Assembly: GCA_902800185.1 (NCBI GenBank)
Contig: CADCDK010000004.1
Coordinates: 1-64,000 of the forward strand
DNA: 64,000 nucleotides
DNA from: an uncultured Prevotellaceae bacterium
Lineage (GTDB): Bacteria; Bacteroidota; Bacteroidia; Bacteroidales; Bacteroidaceae
Reading direction: 5' to 3'
In this document: piece by piece, positions 41,814-49,827 of the stretch
How the letters are laid out: every line of letters begins with the position of its first letter
How positions within the stretch are numbered: the first letter of the stretch is position 1
Made by a program: the position numbers and the translations under genes
The notes under the pieces: generated by a model
The model's database searches: none
Told to the model about the DNA's origin: nothing
The model's input: only the letters and a program-made list of their open reading frames with translations

Positions 41814-43766
41814 TTAGTTCTTTCTACATCCTCTGACGAAGCGCTGCTTGTCGTAGGGGTCTTTCTTCACCTCGACATCGGAGAAACCGAAGTCTGTGAG
41901 CATCCGACAGAGCGGCTCTGCGTAAAGCGGGTTGATCTCAAAATACAACACACCACCCTTTTTCAGGGCATCCTTGGCATAGTGGGCGATGGACCGGTAG
42001 AAGCGCAACGGGTCATCGTCGGGTACAAACAGGGCCATGTGGGGTTCCCAGTCCAGCACGTTGGTGTCCATGTCTGCCATCTCTCTTCTGCAGACGTATG
42101 GCGGATTGGACACGATGAGATCCCACTTCTCGCTGTCGTCAGGTGGAGAGAGTGCGTCTTGCTGTTGGAAATCAATGTCACACAGGTTGCTGAGTGCGTT
42201 TTCACGGGCAATGTCAAGAGCGCTGGAAGAGAGATCCCATGCCGTGACATGAGCTTTCTGAAGTCGTTTTGCTAACGTACAGGCAATACATCCCGACCCC
42301 GTGCCGATATCAAGCACGTCACAGCCATCGACTCTCCTTTTTTCGTTTTCCTCCATCCATTCACACAGCGCTGCTGTCTCCGGACGAGGAATGAGCACAC
42401 CTGGTGCCACTCGATAGGAACGACCGAGGAACTGAGCCGTTCCCAACACGTATTGCAAAGGTTCTCCTGCCTTCAGGCGGGTCATGAAGTGGACAAGCAA
42501 ATCCTTGTCGGTATCAGACAGTTGCTCGATACCACCCGTCAGCACGTCGCACGTAGAAAGATGGAAACGATCTTCCAATAGCATCAGTACCATAGCACGG
42601 GACTCACCGTGAGGGTAGTCGGAGAGATAAGAGACCAGAGATGGGAGGTTCAAGTGAGCTGTGTCGAGCGGGCACGCCTTTCCCCCAACTCTCTTTCTAT
42701 GCAGATGAACAATCTCATGGCCTTCCCACGACTCCCTTCCATATTCTTCCGCATCGGTCGGAATGGTAGGAGCGGGGGTTCCGCCTTCCACACATTGGGG
42801 GGACGTTTCTATACGCAACTCGTCCCAAAGGCCACGATCAAGGAACGACTGCAACGTCTGGCGACCGCCTTCCACTACCAGCGACTGCCAAGAACGCCTC
42901 CTGCATTCCTGCAACACCTCGTCGATATTTCCTGCGAAGACCTCATTTTCTTCAAAAACCGACGGTTTCATCGAAGCATTTCCATCCCGCTGAGAACTTG
43001 TAAGCACCATCTTTGCAGGCGATTTCCCACTCCATTTCCTGACATTCAACAGAGGATGTTCACGCTCATAGGTGGTACGTCCGACGAGGATGGCATCCTC
43101 CTCGGCACGCAACCGATGAACCAACATTTGGGTGAAGGGAGTGGAGATGGCTGCCGCCTGTCCGTTGTTATCGATCACCGGCAATCCTGTTCGGTCGTGC
43201 ATCTGAGCCCATTTCAGGATGATGTAGGGACGATGGGCATTGTGGAAGGTGAAGAAACGGCGATTCAGCCATCGGCACTCGTCTTCAAGCACCCCCACCG
43301 TCACGGAGATGCCTGCCTCACGGATGCGTTGTATGCCACGCCCCTGCACCTTTGCAAAGGAATCTACACATCCCACTACCACACGACGCACGCCCTTGCT
43401 GACGATGAGGTCGCAACAGGGAGGCGTTTTCCCGTAGTGGGCACAAGGCTCCAGACTGACATAGATGGTGGCATTGTGCAGTAGCGGCTCATCCTCGGGA
43501 CTGACTGAGGCAAAGGCATTCACCTCGGCATGTCCCTCGCCGCAACGCACATGATAGCCTTCGCCAATGATACGCCAGTCGTGACCGCCGTCTGCTGTCA
43601 CAACGGGAACAACGATGACCGCTCCCACCATGGGGTTGGGACGTGACTCTTGCCTGCCCAGTGCCGCCAACTGCAAGCAACGCCGCATGAACTTCTCATC
43701 GGTGATGCGGTCGGCAGCAAAAGCCGTTGTTTCGGTGTGCAGGCTAAGAGGATGGGTTGCTGGCAT
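41814..43766 (-). CDS. ribD: RibD-PrmC fusion: riboflavin deaminase/reductase joined to release-factor glutamine methylase
   Basis: 650 aa in one uninterrupted frame. Residues about 20-360 are RibD: the deaminase zinc site HAEVNAF and EPCAHYGKTPPCCD, then the reductase (GRTTYEREHPLLNVR, LVVEGGRQTLQSF). From about residue 375 PrmC/HemK follows: helical N-domain (LPSLVSYLSDYPHGESRAMVLMLL), LIPRPETAALCEW, SAM motif VLDIGTGSGCIACTLA and the glutamine-binding NPPY in DLIVSNPPYVCRRE. The first enzyme makes riboflavin precursors, the second methylates the GGQ Gln of release factors. They are usually separate genes. Confidence 0.93.
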   Translation of the reverse strand: MPATHPLSLHTETTAFAADRITDEKFMRRCLQLAALGRQESRPNPMVGAVIVVPVVTADGGHDWRIIGEGYHVRCGEGHAEVNAFASVSPEDEPLLHNATIYVSLEPCAHYGKTPPCCDLIVSKGVRRVVVGCVDSFAKVQGRGIQRIREAGISVTVGVLEDECRWLNRRFFTFHNAHRPYIILKWAQMHDRTGLPVIDNNGQAAAISTPFTQMLVHRLRAEEDAILVGRTTYEREHPLLNVRKWSGKSPAKMVLTSSQRDGNASMKPSVFEENEVFAGNIDEVLQECRRRSWQSLVVEGGRQTLQSFLDRGLWDELRIETSPQCVEGGTPAPTIPTDAEEYGRESWEGHEIVHLHRKRVGGKACPLDTAHLNLPSLVSYLSDYPHGESRAMVLMLLEDRFHLSTCDVLTGGIEQLSDTDKDLLVHFMTRLKAGEPLQYVLGTAQFLGRSYRVAPGVLIPRPETAALCEWMEENEKRRVDGCDVLDIGTGSGCIACTLAKRLQKAHVTAWDLSSSALDIARENALSNLCDIDFQQQDALSPPDDSEKWDLIVSNPPYVCRREMADMDTNVLDWEPHMALFVPDDDPLRFYRSIAHYAKDALKKGGVLYFEINPLYAEPLCRMLTDFGFSDVEVKKDPYDKQRFVRGCRKN

Positions 43767-43793
43767 ATCTATATATTATAATGTGTAATGCGT

Positions 43794-44705
43794 TTATGAA
43801 ATGTTTCGGGGATGGTGTTCCAGAATCTCTCGTCTGAGGGTTGTGGTATCCACATGCGTGTAGATTTCCGTGGTGGCAATATGCTCATGTCCCAACATGG
43901 CTTGGATGGCACGCAGGTCGGCTCCGCCCTCAAGCAATGCCGTTGCAAACGAGTGGCGCAAAGTGTGGGGAGAGATGGTCTTCTGAATACCCGCCTCCAC
44001 CGCCAGCCGCTTGATCATGATGAGAATCATTGTACGCGTCAGGTGGGCACCCCGTCGGTTCAGGAACACATAGTCTTCCTCTCCTTTCTTGATGTCCATG
44101 TGGCAACGCACACTGAACCACAGCCGCACCTCTTTCACTGCTTGCGCTGAGATGGGCACGAGACGTTCCTTGTTGCCCTTGCCGACCACACGGATATAGC
44201 CCTCGTCCAGATAGAGATTCGACAAACGTAGGTTCACCAGCTCGGAAACACGCAGCCCACAGGAGAACAACACCTCAATGATGGCCAGGTTGCGTTGCCC
44301 CTCCCATTTCGACAGGTCGATGGCATTCTCCAGGAGATCTACTTCCCTCGTTGAGAGCACTTCGGGCAGATGCTCACCCAGCCGAGGCGATTCAAGCAGC
44401 TCGGTCGGGTCATCGTCTCTGTACCCGTCCATCTTCAGGAAACGGTAAAACGAGCGAACCCCACAGAGCACACGCGCCTGAGAAGTCGGACCAATGCCCA
44501 TGTCGTGCAGCGATGATGCGAACTCCTGCAAATCCTGCAGTTGAAGGTCGTTCAGCTGAAGCTGCTTCTGGGTGGCAAACGCAGCAAGAAATTCCACGTC
44601 GTGCTGATAGGCTTCAAGCGTATTTCCCGAATAATTACGCTCGAGCTTCAGATAACGAAGGTATCGCTTGATGATATTTGGCGTCTTTTCCTTGCTCGTT
44701 TCCAT
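43794..44705 (-). CDS. xerD: Site-specific tyrosine recombinase XerD
   Basis: 303 aa with the SAM-like N-terminal core-binding domain (RYLRYLKLERNYSGNTLEAYQHDVEFL) and catalytic domain. Catalytic residues are seen in SCGLRVSELVNL (Arg), HTLRHSFAT (His-x-x-Arg), LGHEH (His) and IYTHVD (Tyr nucleophile). It resolves chromosome dimers at dif together with XerC. I chose the ATG at 44705; an upstream in-frame ATG at 44729 would lie over the divergent promoter boxes. It is divergent from aroQ. Confidence 0.93.
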   Translation of the reverse strand: METSKEKTPNIIKRYLRYLKLERNYSGNTLEAYQHDVEFLAAFATQKQLQLNDLQLQDLQEFASSLHDMGIGPTSQARVLCGVRSFYRFLKMDGYRDDDPTELLESPRLGEHLPEVLSTREVDLLENAIDLSKWEGQRNLAIIEVLFSCGLRVSELVNLRLSNLYLDEGYIRVVGKGNKERLVPISAQAVKEVRLWFSVRCHMDIKKGEEDYVFLNRRGAHLTRTMILIMIKRLAVEAGIQKTISPHTLRHSFATALLEGGADLRAIQAMLGHEHIATTEIYTHVDTTTLRREILEHHPRNIS

Positions 44706-44722
44706 TATTTTTCTTATTTTTG
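44692..44722 (+). promoter_or_regulatory. aroQ promoter
   Basis: TTG (44692-44694), 20 nt, TATTTTTG (44715-44722). The start would lie about 20 nt before the aroQ ATG. The -33 element is within the first codons of the divergent xerD. Confidence 0.6.
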
Positions 44723-44726
44723 CCTG

Positions 44727-44734
44727 CAAATTTA
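44727..44734 (-). promoter_or_regulatory. xerD promoter box
   Basis: Minus strand TAAATTTG, 22 nt before the xerD ATG and face to face with the aroQ box. Confidence 0.5.
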
Positions 44735-44749
44735 CAAAATATTTTCGAT

Positions 44750-45175
44750 ATGAAGATACAAATTGTCAATGGTCCGAATCTGAATCTTTTAGGTCAGCGT
44801 GAACCCGGCATCTACGGAAAGCAGAGATTCGAGGATTTTCTGCAAGCGCTCAGAGCCCGTTACCCCCATGTTGAAATAGGCTATTTCCAAAGCAATGTAG
44901 AGGGCGAGCTCATCAACCATCTGCAGGAGATTGGCTTCCAAGGCGATGGCATTGTGCTCAATGCCGGTGCCTACACACACACCAGCGTGGCACTGCGCGA
45001 CTGCATCAAGTCGATAGACAGTCCTGTTGTTGAGGTACATATTTCCAATGTTCACCAGCGCGAAGAGTTCCGTCACCACTCGATGATCTCGGCCGTTTGC
45101 CGAGGTGTCATCTGCGGATTCGGACTTGACAGCTACCGTCTGGCAGTGGAGGCGCTGCTGGAAGTTGAGAGATGA
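44750..45175 (+). CDS. aroQ: 3-dehydroquinate dehydratase, type II
   Basis: 141 aa, the normal length. Shikimate-pathway enzyme that dehydrates 3-dehydroquinate; type II forms dodecamers. The N-terminal VNGPNLNLLGQREPGIYG holds the catalytic Tyr and lid Arg region, then FQSNVEGELINHLQE, VLNAGAYTHTSVALRD, and VEVHISNVHQREEFRHHS with the catalytic His. I chose the ATG at 44750 since MKIQIVNGPN is the family start; a longer frame from 44678 crosses the promoter. It overlaps the methyltransferase gene by 4 bp. Confidence 0.96.
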   Translation: MKIQIVNGPNLNLLGQREPGIYGKQRFEDFLQALRARYPHVEIGYFQSNVEGELINHLQEIGFQGDGIVLNAGAYTHTSVALRDCIKSIDSPVVEVHISNVHQREEFRHHSMISAVCRGVICGFGLDSYRLAVEALLEVER

Positions 45176-45837
45176 AAGAACAGCTTGAGCAGTATATCGC
45201 CGACCATATAGACCGTGAGCCCGACTATCTCTATCGGCTCTATCGGGCTACCAACATCCACACCATCCACGGACGGATGGCGAGCGGACACCTGCAAGGA
45301 CGGCTTCTGAAAATGCTGGTGCAGATGGTGAAGCCCCATCACATTTTAGAGGTGGGCACCTTCAGTGGCTACTCGGCGCTATGCATGGCCGAAGGACTCG
45401 CCCAACTGGAAGAAGAGACACCTCAAGAATGGGCTGACAGCCAAGTGTGGACTTTCGAAATCAACGATGAGATGGAGGATTTTACACGGTCGTGGATAGA
45501 ACGCTCACCTGTTGCCAAGCATGTGCGTTTCATCATCGGCGATGCCAACCAGGAGGCTCCCCGACTTGGAGTGGAGTTCGACATGGCCTTTATCGACGGC
45601 GACAAACGCACCTATGTTGAGACCTATGAAACGGTACTGGGCCTACTGAAACCCGGAGGATACATCCTGGCCGACAACACACTGTGGGACGGACACGTCA
45701 CCGACCCCTCCTACGACCACGACCAACAGACCTTGGGCATCCGCCGCTTCAACGACTACATTCAAAAAGACCACCGCGTGGAGAAAGTGATACTCCCTTT
45801 GCGCGATGGACTGACCATCATCAGGAAGCTTCCCTGA
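45172..45837 (+). CDS. O-methyltransferase, class I SAM-dependent
   Basis: 221 aa. The SAM site is ILEVGTFSGYSALCMAEGL (about residues 59-77), then WTFEINDEMEDFTRSW and the metal/acceptor site FDMAFIDGDKRTYVETYE with GGYILADNTLWDGHV. This is the caffeoyl-CoA/catechol O-methyltransferase-like family (COG4122), whose natural substrates in bacteria include tRNA wobble hydroxyuridine (TrmR). It starts in the aroQ stop (ATGA overlap). Confidence 0.9.
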   Translation: MKEQLEQYIADHIDREPDYLYRLYRATNIHTIHGRMASGHLQGRLLKMLVQMVKPHHILEVGTFSGYSALCMAEGLAQLEEETPQEWADSQVWTFEINDEMEDFTRSWIERSPVAKHVRFIIGDANQEAPRLGVEFDMAFIDGDKRTYVETYETVLGLLKPGGYILADNTLWDGHVTDPSYDHDQQTLGIRRFNDYIQKDHRVEKVILPLRDGLTIIRKLP

Positions 45838-45883
45838 CACAAAAGTTTTACCAACGAAGTTACCGCATCTCGATTTTTCTTCG

Positions 45884-45891
45884 TAACTTTG
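45884..45891 (+). promoter_or_regulatory. rbfA promoter box
   Basis: TAACTTTG, 35 nt before the rbfA ATG. No well-placed TTG is found upstream. Confidence 0.55.
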
Positions 45892-45926
45892 CAAACAAAT
45901 CTCATTCGTAACAAACCGCAGAGCGT

Positions 45927-46262
45927 ATGCAAGAAACAAGACAGAACAAGATAGCACGGCTCTATCAGAAAGAACTGAGCCTGATTTTCCAAGGCCAGAC
46001 ACGCATGATGCATGGCGTGATGGTGAGTGTCACACGCACCAAAGTCAGTCCCGACTTAGGCATCTGCACAGCGTACCTGAGTGTGTTCCCCAGCGAAAAA
46101 GGCGCAGAGATTCTTGAGAATGTGAATGCCAACGTCAAGACCATTCGCTACGAGCTGGGAACACGGGTGGGAAAGCAAGTGCGTATCATACCCGAATTGC
46201 GATTCTTCATCGACGACAGTCTCGACTATATCGACCGCATTGACGAATTATTGAAGAAATGA
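45927..46262 (+). CDS. rbfA: Ribosome-binding factor A
   Basis: 111 aa KH-like protein for 30S maturation. The start ETRQNKIARLYQKELSLIFQ and the segment MVSVTRTKVSPDLGICTAYLSVFP match RbfA, and the end RIIPELRFFIDDSLDYIDRIDELL is the conserved C-terminal helix. It overlaps the next gene by 4 bp, which couples it to the LolC/E-like permease, an arrangement common in Bacteroidales. Confidence 0.93.
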   Translation: MQETRQNKIARLYQKELSLIFQGQTRMMHGVMVSVTRTKVSPDLGICTAYLSVFPSEKGAEILENVNANVKTIRYELGTRVGKQVRIIPELRFFIDDSLDYIDRIDELLKK

Positions 46263-47512
46263 ACTTTCCCTTCTACTTCGCACGGCGTTATCTTTTCTCG
46301 AAGAAAAGCACCCATGTCATCAACCTCATCTCCGCCATCTCCATGATTGGCGTAGCTGTAGCAACCATGGCACTTGTCATTGTGCTCAGCGTGTTCAATG
46401 GCTTTCATGACCTGGTGGCCTCGTTCTTCACCGCCTTCGACCCACAGATTGAAGTCGTCCCCACACTCGGCAAGACCGCACCTGCCGACGACGAACTGCT
46501 CGCCAAGCTGAAACAGCTGGACGAAGTGGACGTGGTGACGGAAAATGTGGAGGAGCAGGCACTGGCCGTCTATAAAGATCGACAGGCCATGGTGACCGTG
46601 AAGGGAGTGGAAAACAATTTCTCTGAGCTGACCCACATCAGCGACATCCTCTATGGCGAGGGCGAATTCTCATTAGAGGCAGCCAACTTGGAGTATGGCA
46701 TCATGGGCATCCGACTGGCACAGGAGATGGGAACAGGATCCTACTTCCCCGGCTACATGAAGATCTTCGCACCGATGCGCGAAGGGCAGTTAGACCTCTC
46801 CGACCCTGCTTCCGGCTTTGTGGTCGATTCACTCATTTCCCCTGGCGTGGTGTTTGCCGTGCGCCAGTCGAAATACGATAAGAGCTGCATCCTCACCTCC
46901 ATTGCCTTTGCGCGCCGACTCTTTGGACTGCAAGGCGAAATATCCTCGTTGGAAATACGATTGAAGAACGGTAGCGACATCGACAAGGTGAAACAAAAGA
47001 TGCGCGACATCGTAGGCGACAAATATCAAGTGCTCGACCGCTACGAGCAACAGGCTGACACGTTCAAGATTATGCAGATAGAGAAGTTCATCGCCTACAT
47101 CTTCTTGACCTTCATCCTCATGGTAGCCTGCTTCAACATCATCGGTAGCCTTTCCATGCTGATTATTGACAAGAAAGACGACGTGATGACGTTGAGGAAC
47201 TTAGGGGCTACCGACCATCAGATTACACAGATCTTCCTTTTCGAGGGACGCCTCATCTCCGCCATCGGTGCCATTGTCGGCATCGCACTCGGCCTATTGC
47301 TTTGCTGGATTCAGCAAACCTTTGGTGTCGTTGCGTTGGGCGAGAGTTCAGGTTCCTTCGTGGTCGATGCCTATCCCGTCAGCGTCCACTATAGCGATGT
47401 GGTTATCGTGTTCTTCACCGTTTTAGCTATTGGCTGGCTCGCCGTTTGGTATCCGGTACGCCATCTCTCACGCCGCCTGCTGAGCCCCCAATCAGAAGAC
47501 CTTTCCTATTGA
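46259..47512 (+). CDS. ABC transporter permease, LolC/LolE type
   Basis: 417 aa with one N-terminal helix (VINLISAISMIGVAVATMALVIVLSVFNGF), a periplasmic domain of about 230 residues, and three C-terminal helices, as in LolC/E (FtsX-like) permeases. YFARRYLFSKKSTHVINLISAISMIGVA is the typical start. These move lipoproteins from the inner membrane to LolA. The matching LolD ATPase is not in this window. ATGA overlap with rbfA. Confidence 0.9.
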   Translation: MNFPFYFARRYLFSKKSTHVINLISAISMIGVAVATMALVIVLSVFNGFHDLVASFFTAFDPQIEVVPTLGKTAPADDELLAKLKQLDEVDVVTENVEEQALAVYKDRQAMVTVKGVENNFSELTHISDILYGEGEFSLEAANLEYGIMGIRLAQEMGTGSYFPGYMKIFAPMREGQLDLSDPASGFVVDSLISPGVVFAVRQSKYDKSCILTSIAFARRLFGLQGEISSLEIRLKNGSDIDKVKQKMRDIVGDKYQVLDRYEQQADTFKIMQIEKFIAYIFLTFILMVACFNIIGSLSMLIIDKKDDVMTLRNLGATDHQITQIFLFEGRLISAIGAIVGIALGLLLCWIQQTFGVVALGESSGSFVVDAYPVSVHYSDVVIVFFTVLAIGWLAVWYPVRHLSRRLLSPQSEDLSY

Positions 47513-47528
47513 ACGACGGCTGTGAGTG

Positions 47529-48551
47529 TCAGAAGCGGATATGCTTGAAGGGCACCCCTCCCATCTGAGCCGCACGGCGCGGGAAGCCACTGTTATACAT
47601 CTTTCCCGTTTGAAGCAGGAAGGCACGTTCCGAGCGACTAATCATAAACATGTCCACAAACAATTTCATGTTGGTGTCATCCGAAGTTGCGTCTTGATAG
47701 TCAATGTGAACAACTTCCCCTGGGATGTAATATATGAACGCAAGTCTTTCTGAAGCATAGTGAAGGAAACGTGTACTGTCACTGGTCAAGAGAACCTTTT
47801 GAGTTGGAGCATATTTTTGATGTATTTGCTGAATCTTTTCAACGCATCGTTGCATGAGAACCTCTTGTTCTTCTGGAGTGATATACCTTTCATCTTTTTC
47901 ATAAAAGTCCCCCAAAAGCCCGATGAAACGTAAAGATATCGTGATATAGTTTTCAGATTCCAATTGCTTCCTGTAATATGTCAACGCATTCTCCAGCCGT
48001 TCACTGGGCTTGAATAGCTCACTGAAAATCAGGCTATATTTTTTGTTTGTTAAGACGTGTGCATTGGTATATACGTGGAGCTGCTTATGCGCTTTGAGAC
48101 AACGTTTCCTGATCCATGTCTTTTGAAACCAAGTCTCAACATGGGTTGCCTGACTGCCACAGAACATGGGCTCTGCATCCTCACTGTTATAGCACAGCTC
48201 CTCTTGCGAAATGCGCCAATCCACCTTGTTGGGGACCAGATAGTCAATCAAAGGAAAGGGATGGACAAAGTTGACCCGGAAGTCATAGCCCAGCTGCTTG
48301 GCAATATAATAAGTAGATACAATGCCTCTCAGACGATCTGCCAAACCTCCATGCGGACGCCTGCCATCAAGCATACAGATTATCTGCTTTGTCTTGTTGG
48401 TGGCTCTTGGAGCGTCCTTGGAATAGTGAATCAGCAGCTCGTCTCCCTCACGCTGCCATCTTCCTCGCATCACAAACAAGTTCTGAAACACATTCTGTAT
48501 GTCTTTTCCTGTGCGGTGGATAAGACCTTCCTTTCCTCGTATCAGTATCAT
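47529..48551 (-). CDS. Fucosyltransferase-like glycosyltransferase (340 aa)
   Basis: The segment GGLADRLRGIVSTYYIAKQLGYDFRVNFVHPF near residue 70 resembles the start of NodZ/alpha-1,6-fucosyltransferase-like GT-B enzymes. The C-terminal LFVDMFMISRSERAFLLQTGKMYNSGFPRRAAQMGG resembles their nucleotide-sugar site (IS-x-S-x-F-x-x-A-x-x-x). There is no membrane helix. The exact family is uncertain. It is monocistronic and convergent with the LolC/E-like gene, with only 16 bp between the ends. The upstream DNA has TAACTTCG near 48577, a poor promoter box. Lower G+C than its neighbours suggests possible acquisition. Confidence 0.65.
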   Translation of the reverse strand: MILIRGKEGLIHRTGKDIQNVFQNLFVMRGRWQREGDELLIHYSKDAPRATNKTKQIICMLDGRRPHGGLADRLRGIVSTYYIAKQLGYDFRVNFVHPFPLIDYLVPNKVDWRISQEELCYNSEDAEPMFCGSQATHVETWFQKTWIRKRCLKAHKQLHVYTNAHVLTNKKYSLIFSELFKPSERLENALTYYRKQLESENYITISLRFIGLLGDFYEKDERYITPEEQEVLMQRCVEKIQQIHQKYAPTQKVLLTSDSTRFLHYASERLAFIYYIPGEVVHIDYQDATSDDTNMKLFVDMFMISRSERAFLLQTGKMYNSGFPRRAAQMGGVPFKHIRF

Positions 48552-48667
48552 CTTATGGGGGTATTATTATTTGTTGCGAAGTTACGAAGAAAGTTAAAAA
48601 CCTCCAAATTTATTCGTCATTTTATGATAAAATAATTGTTTTGTTCCATGATTCCGAATAAAAGCCG

Positions 48668-48675
48668 TAACTTTG
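48668..48675 (+). promoter_or_regulatory. pyrE promoter box
   Basis: TAACTTTG with a TTTTG 24 nt upstream. It overlaps an in-frame ATG at 48673, so pyrE must start downstream. Confidence 0.6.
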
Positions 48676-48693
48676 CACAGAACAAAAGAAAAC

Positions 48694-49338
48694 ATGACAA
48701 CAGATATGGAAAAATCGAAGAAAGCATTTGCATCGAAACTGCTGAAGGTGAAAGCCATTAAGCTGCAGCCGCAGGACCCGTTCACATGGGCAAGCGGCTG
48801 GAAGTCGCCGTTCTATTGTGACAACCGCAAGACCCTCTCTTTTCCCGACCTGCGTAGCTATGTGAAGCTGGAGCTGGTGCATGCCGTACAGGAGTTCTTC
48901 CCCGAGGCTGAGGCCGTGGCAGGTGTGGCAACGGGAGCCATTGCGCAGGGTGCGCTGGTGGCAGACGAGCTGAACCTGCCCTTTGCCTATGTGCGCTCGA
49001 AACCCAAGGACCACGGTCTGGAGAACCTCATCGAGGGTGAGCTGCGTCCGGGCTCGAAAGTAGTGGTGGTCGAAGACCTGATTTCCACGGGCGGCAGTTC
49101 ACTGAAGGCTGTCGAGGCCATTCGTCGCCACGGCTGTGAAGTGGTGGGCATGGTGGCTTCCTACACCTATGGATTCCCCGTTGCCGAGCAAGCTTTCGAG
49201 GAGGCTGGTGTAAAGTTGGTTACGCTGACCGACTATGAGCATGTCGTTGCCGAGGCCCTGGAAACGGGCTATATCGCCGAGAGCGATGTGGCCCTGTTGG
49301 GCGAGTGGCGCAAGGACCCTGCCAACTGGAACAAATAG
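48694..49338 (+). CDS. pyrE: Orotate phosphoribosyltransferase
   Basis: 214 aa. Joins orotate to PRPP in pyrimidine synthesis. The PRPP motif is KVVVVEDLISTGGSSLKAVE (about residues 122-141); FTWASGWKSPFYCDNRKTLSFPDLR and VAGVATGAIAQGALVADEL are the other conserved blocks. I chose the ATG at 48694, downstream of the promoter box; a further in-frame ATG at 48706 is possible. Followed after 54 bp by the SRPBCC gene and then argH, probably one transcript. Confidence 0.95.
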   Translation: MTTDMEKSKKAFASKLLKVKAIKLQPQDPFTWASGWKSPFYCDNRKTLSFPDLRSYVKLELVHAVQEFFPEAEAVAGVATGAIAQGALVADELNLPFAYVRSKPKDHGLENLIEGELRPGSKVVVVEDLISTGGSSLKAVEAIRRHGCEVVGMVASYTYGFPVAEQAFEEAGVKLVTLTDYEHVVAEALETGYIAESDVALLGEWRKDPANWNK

Positions 49339-49392
49339 AGCGTGTGGCGGAGAAGCCTACACAGTCATTAATATAATAAGGTATCAAGGAAC

Positions 49393-49806
49393 ATGAGCAG
49401 TAAATTTGAAAGTAGCATACGCGAAATACAGGCACCGCAGCAACGGGTATATGACATGTTAAGCAACCTGGAGAATCTGGAAAAGGTACGCGACCGCCTT
49501 CCCGAGGACAAGCTGAAGGACTTCTCCTTCGACCACGACTCGCTCTCCATCAGTGTTCCTCCCGTAGGTAGCATCCGCATGCGTGTCGTCGAGCGTGAGG
49601 AACCCAAGACCATCAAGTTCGAGGCAGAGCAGAGCCCTGTGCCTTTCAACTTCTGGATTCAGCTGTTACCCGTCACCGAGACAACCAGCAAGATGAAGCT
49701 CACCATCAAGGCGGAACTGAACCCTTTCATCAAGGGGATGGTTGCCAAGCCCCTGCAGGAAGGATTAGAGAAGATTGCCGATGCCCTGCAGATGATTAGT
49801 TATTAA
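49393..49806 (+). CDS. SRPBCC-domain protein
   Basis: 137 aa. The start KFESSIREIQAPQQRVYDMLSNLENLEKVRDRLP and the end FIKGMVAKPLQEGLEKIADALQMI match the helix-grip (START/Bet v1) fold, which encloses a hydrophobic ligand. No ligand can be assigned. Located between pyrE and argH with 54-bp and 21-bp gaps, so it is likely cotranscribed but has no clear link to either pathway. Confidence 0.85.
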   Translation: MSSKFESSIREIQAPQQRVYDMLSNLENLEKVRDRLPEDKLKDFSFDHDSLSISVPPVGSIRMRVVEREEPKTIKFEAEQSPVPFNFWIQLLPVTETTSKMKLTIKAELNPFIKGMVAKPLQEGLEKIADALQMISY

Positions 49807-49827
49807 TTATTTTTCTACAGCAGCAAC

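Noticed and set aside
43794..44705. XerD-like recombinase as an integrase of a mobile element
   Set aside because: Sequence and length fit the housekeeping XerD; it lies among core genes and lacks element-type neighbours or attachment repeats.
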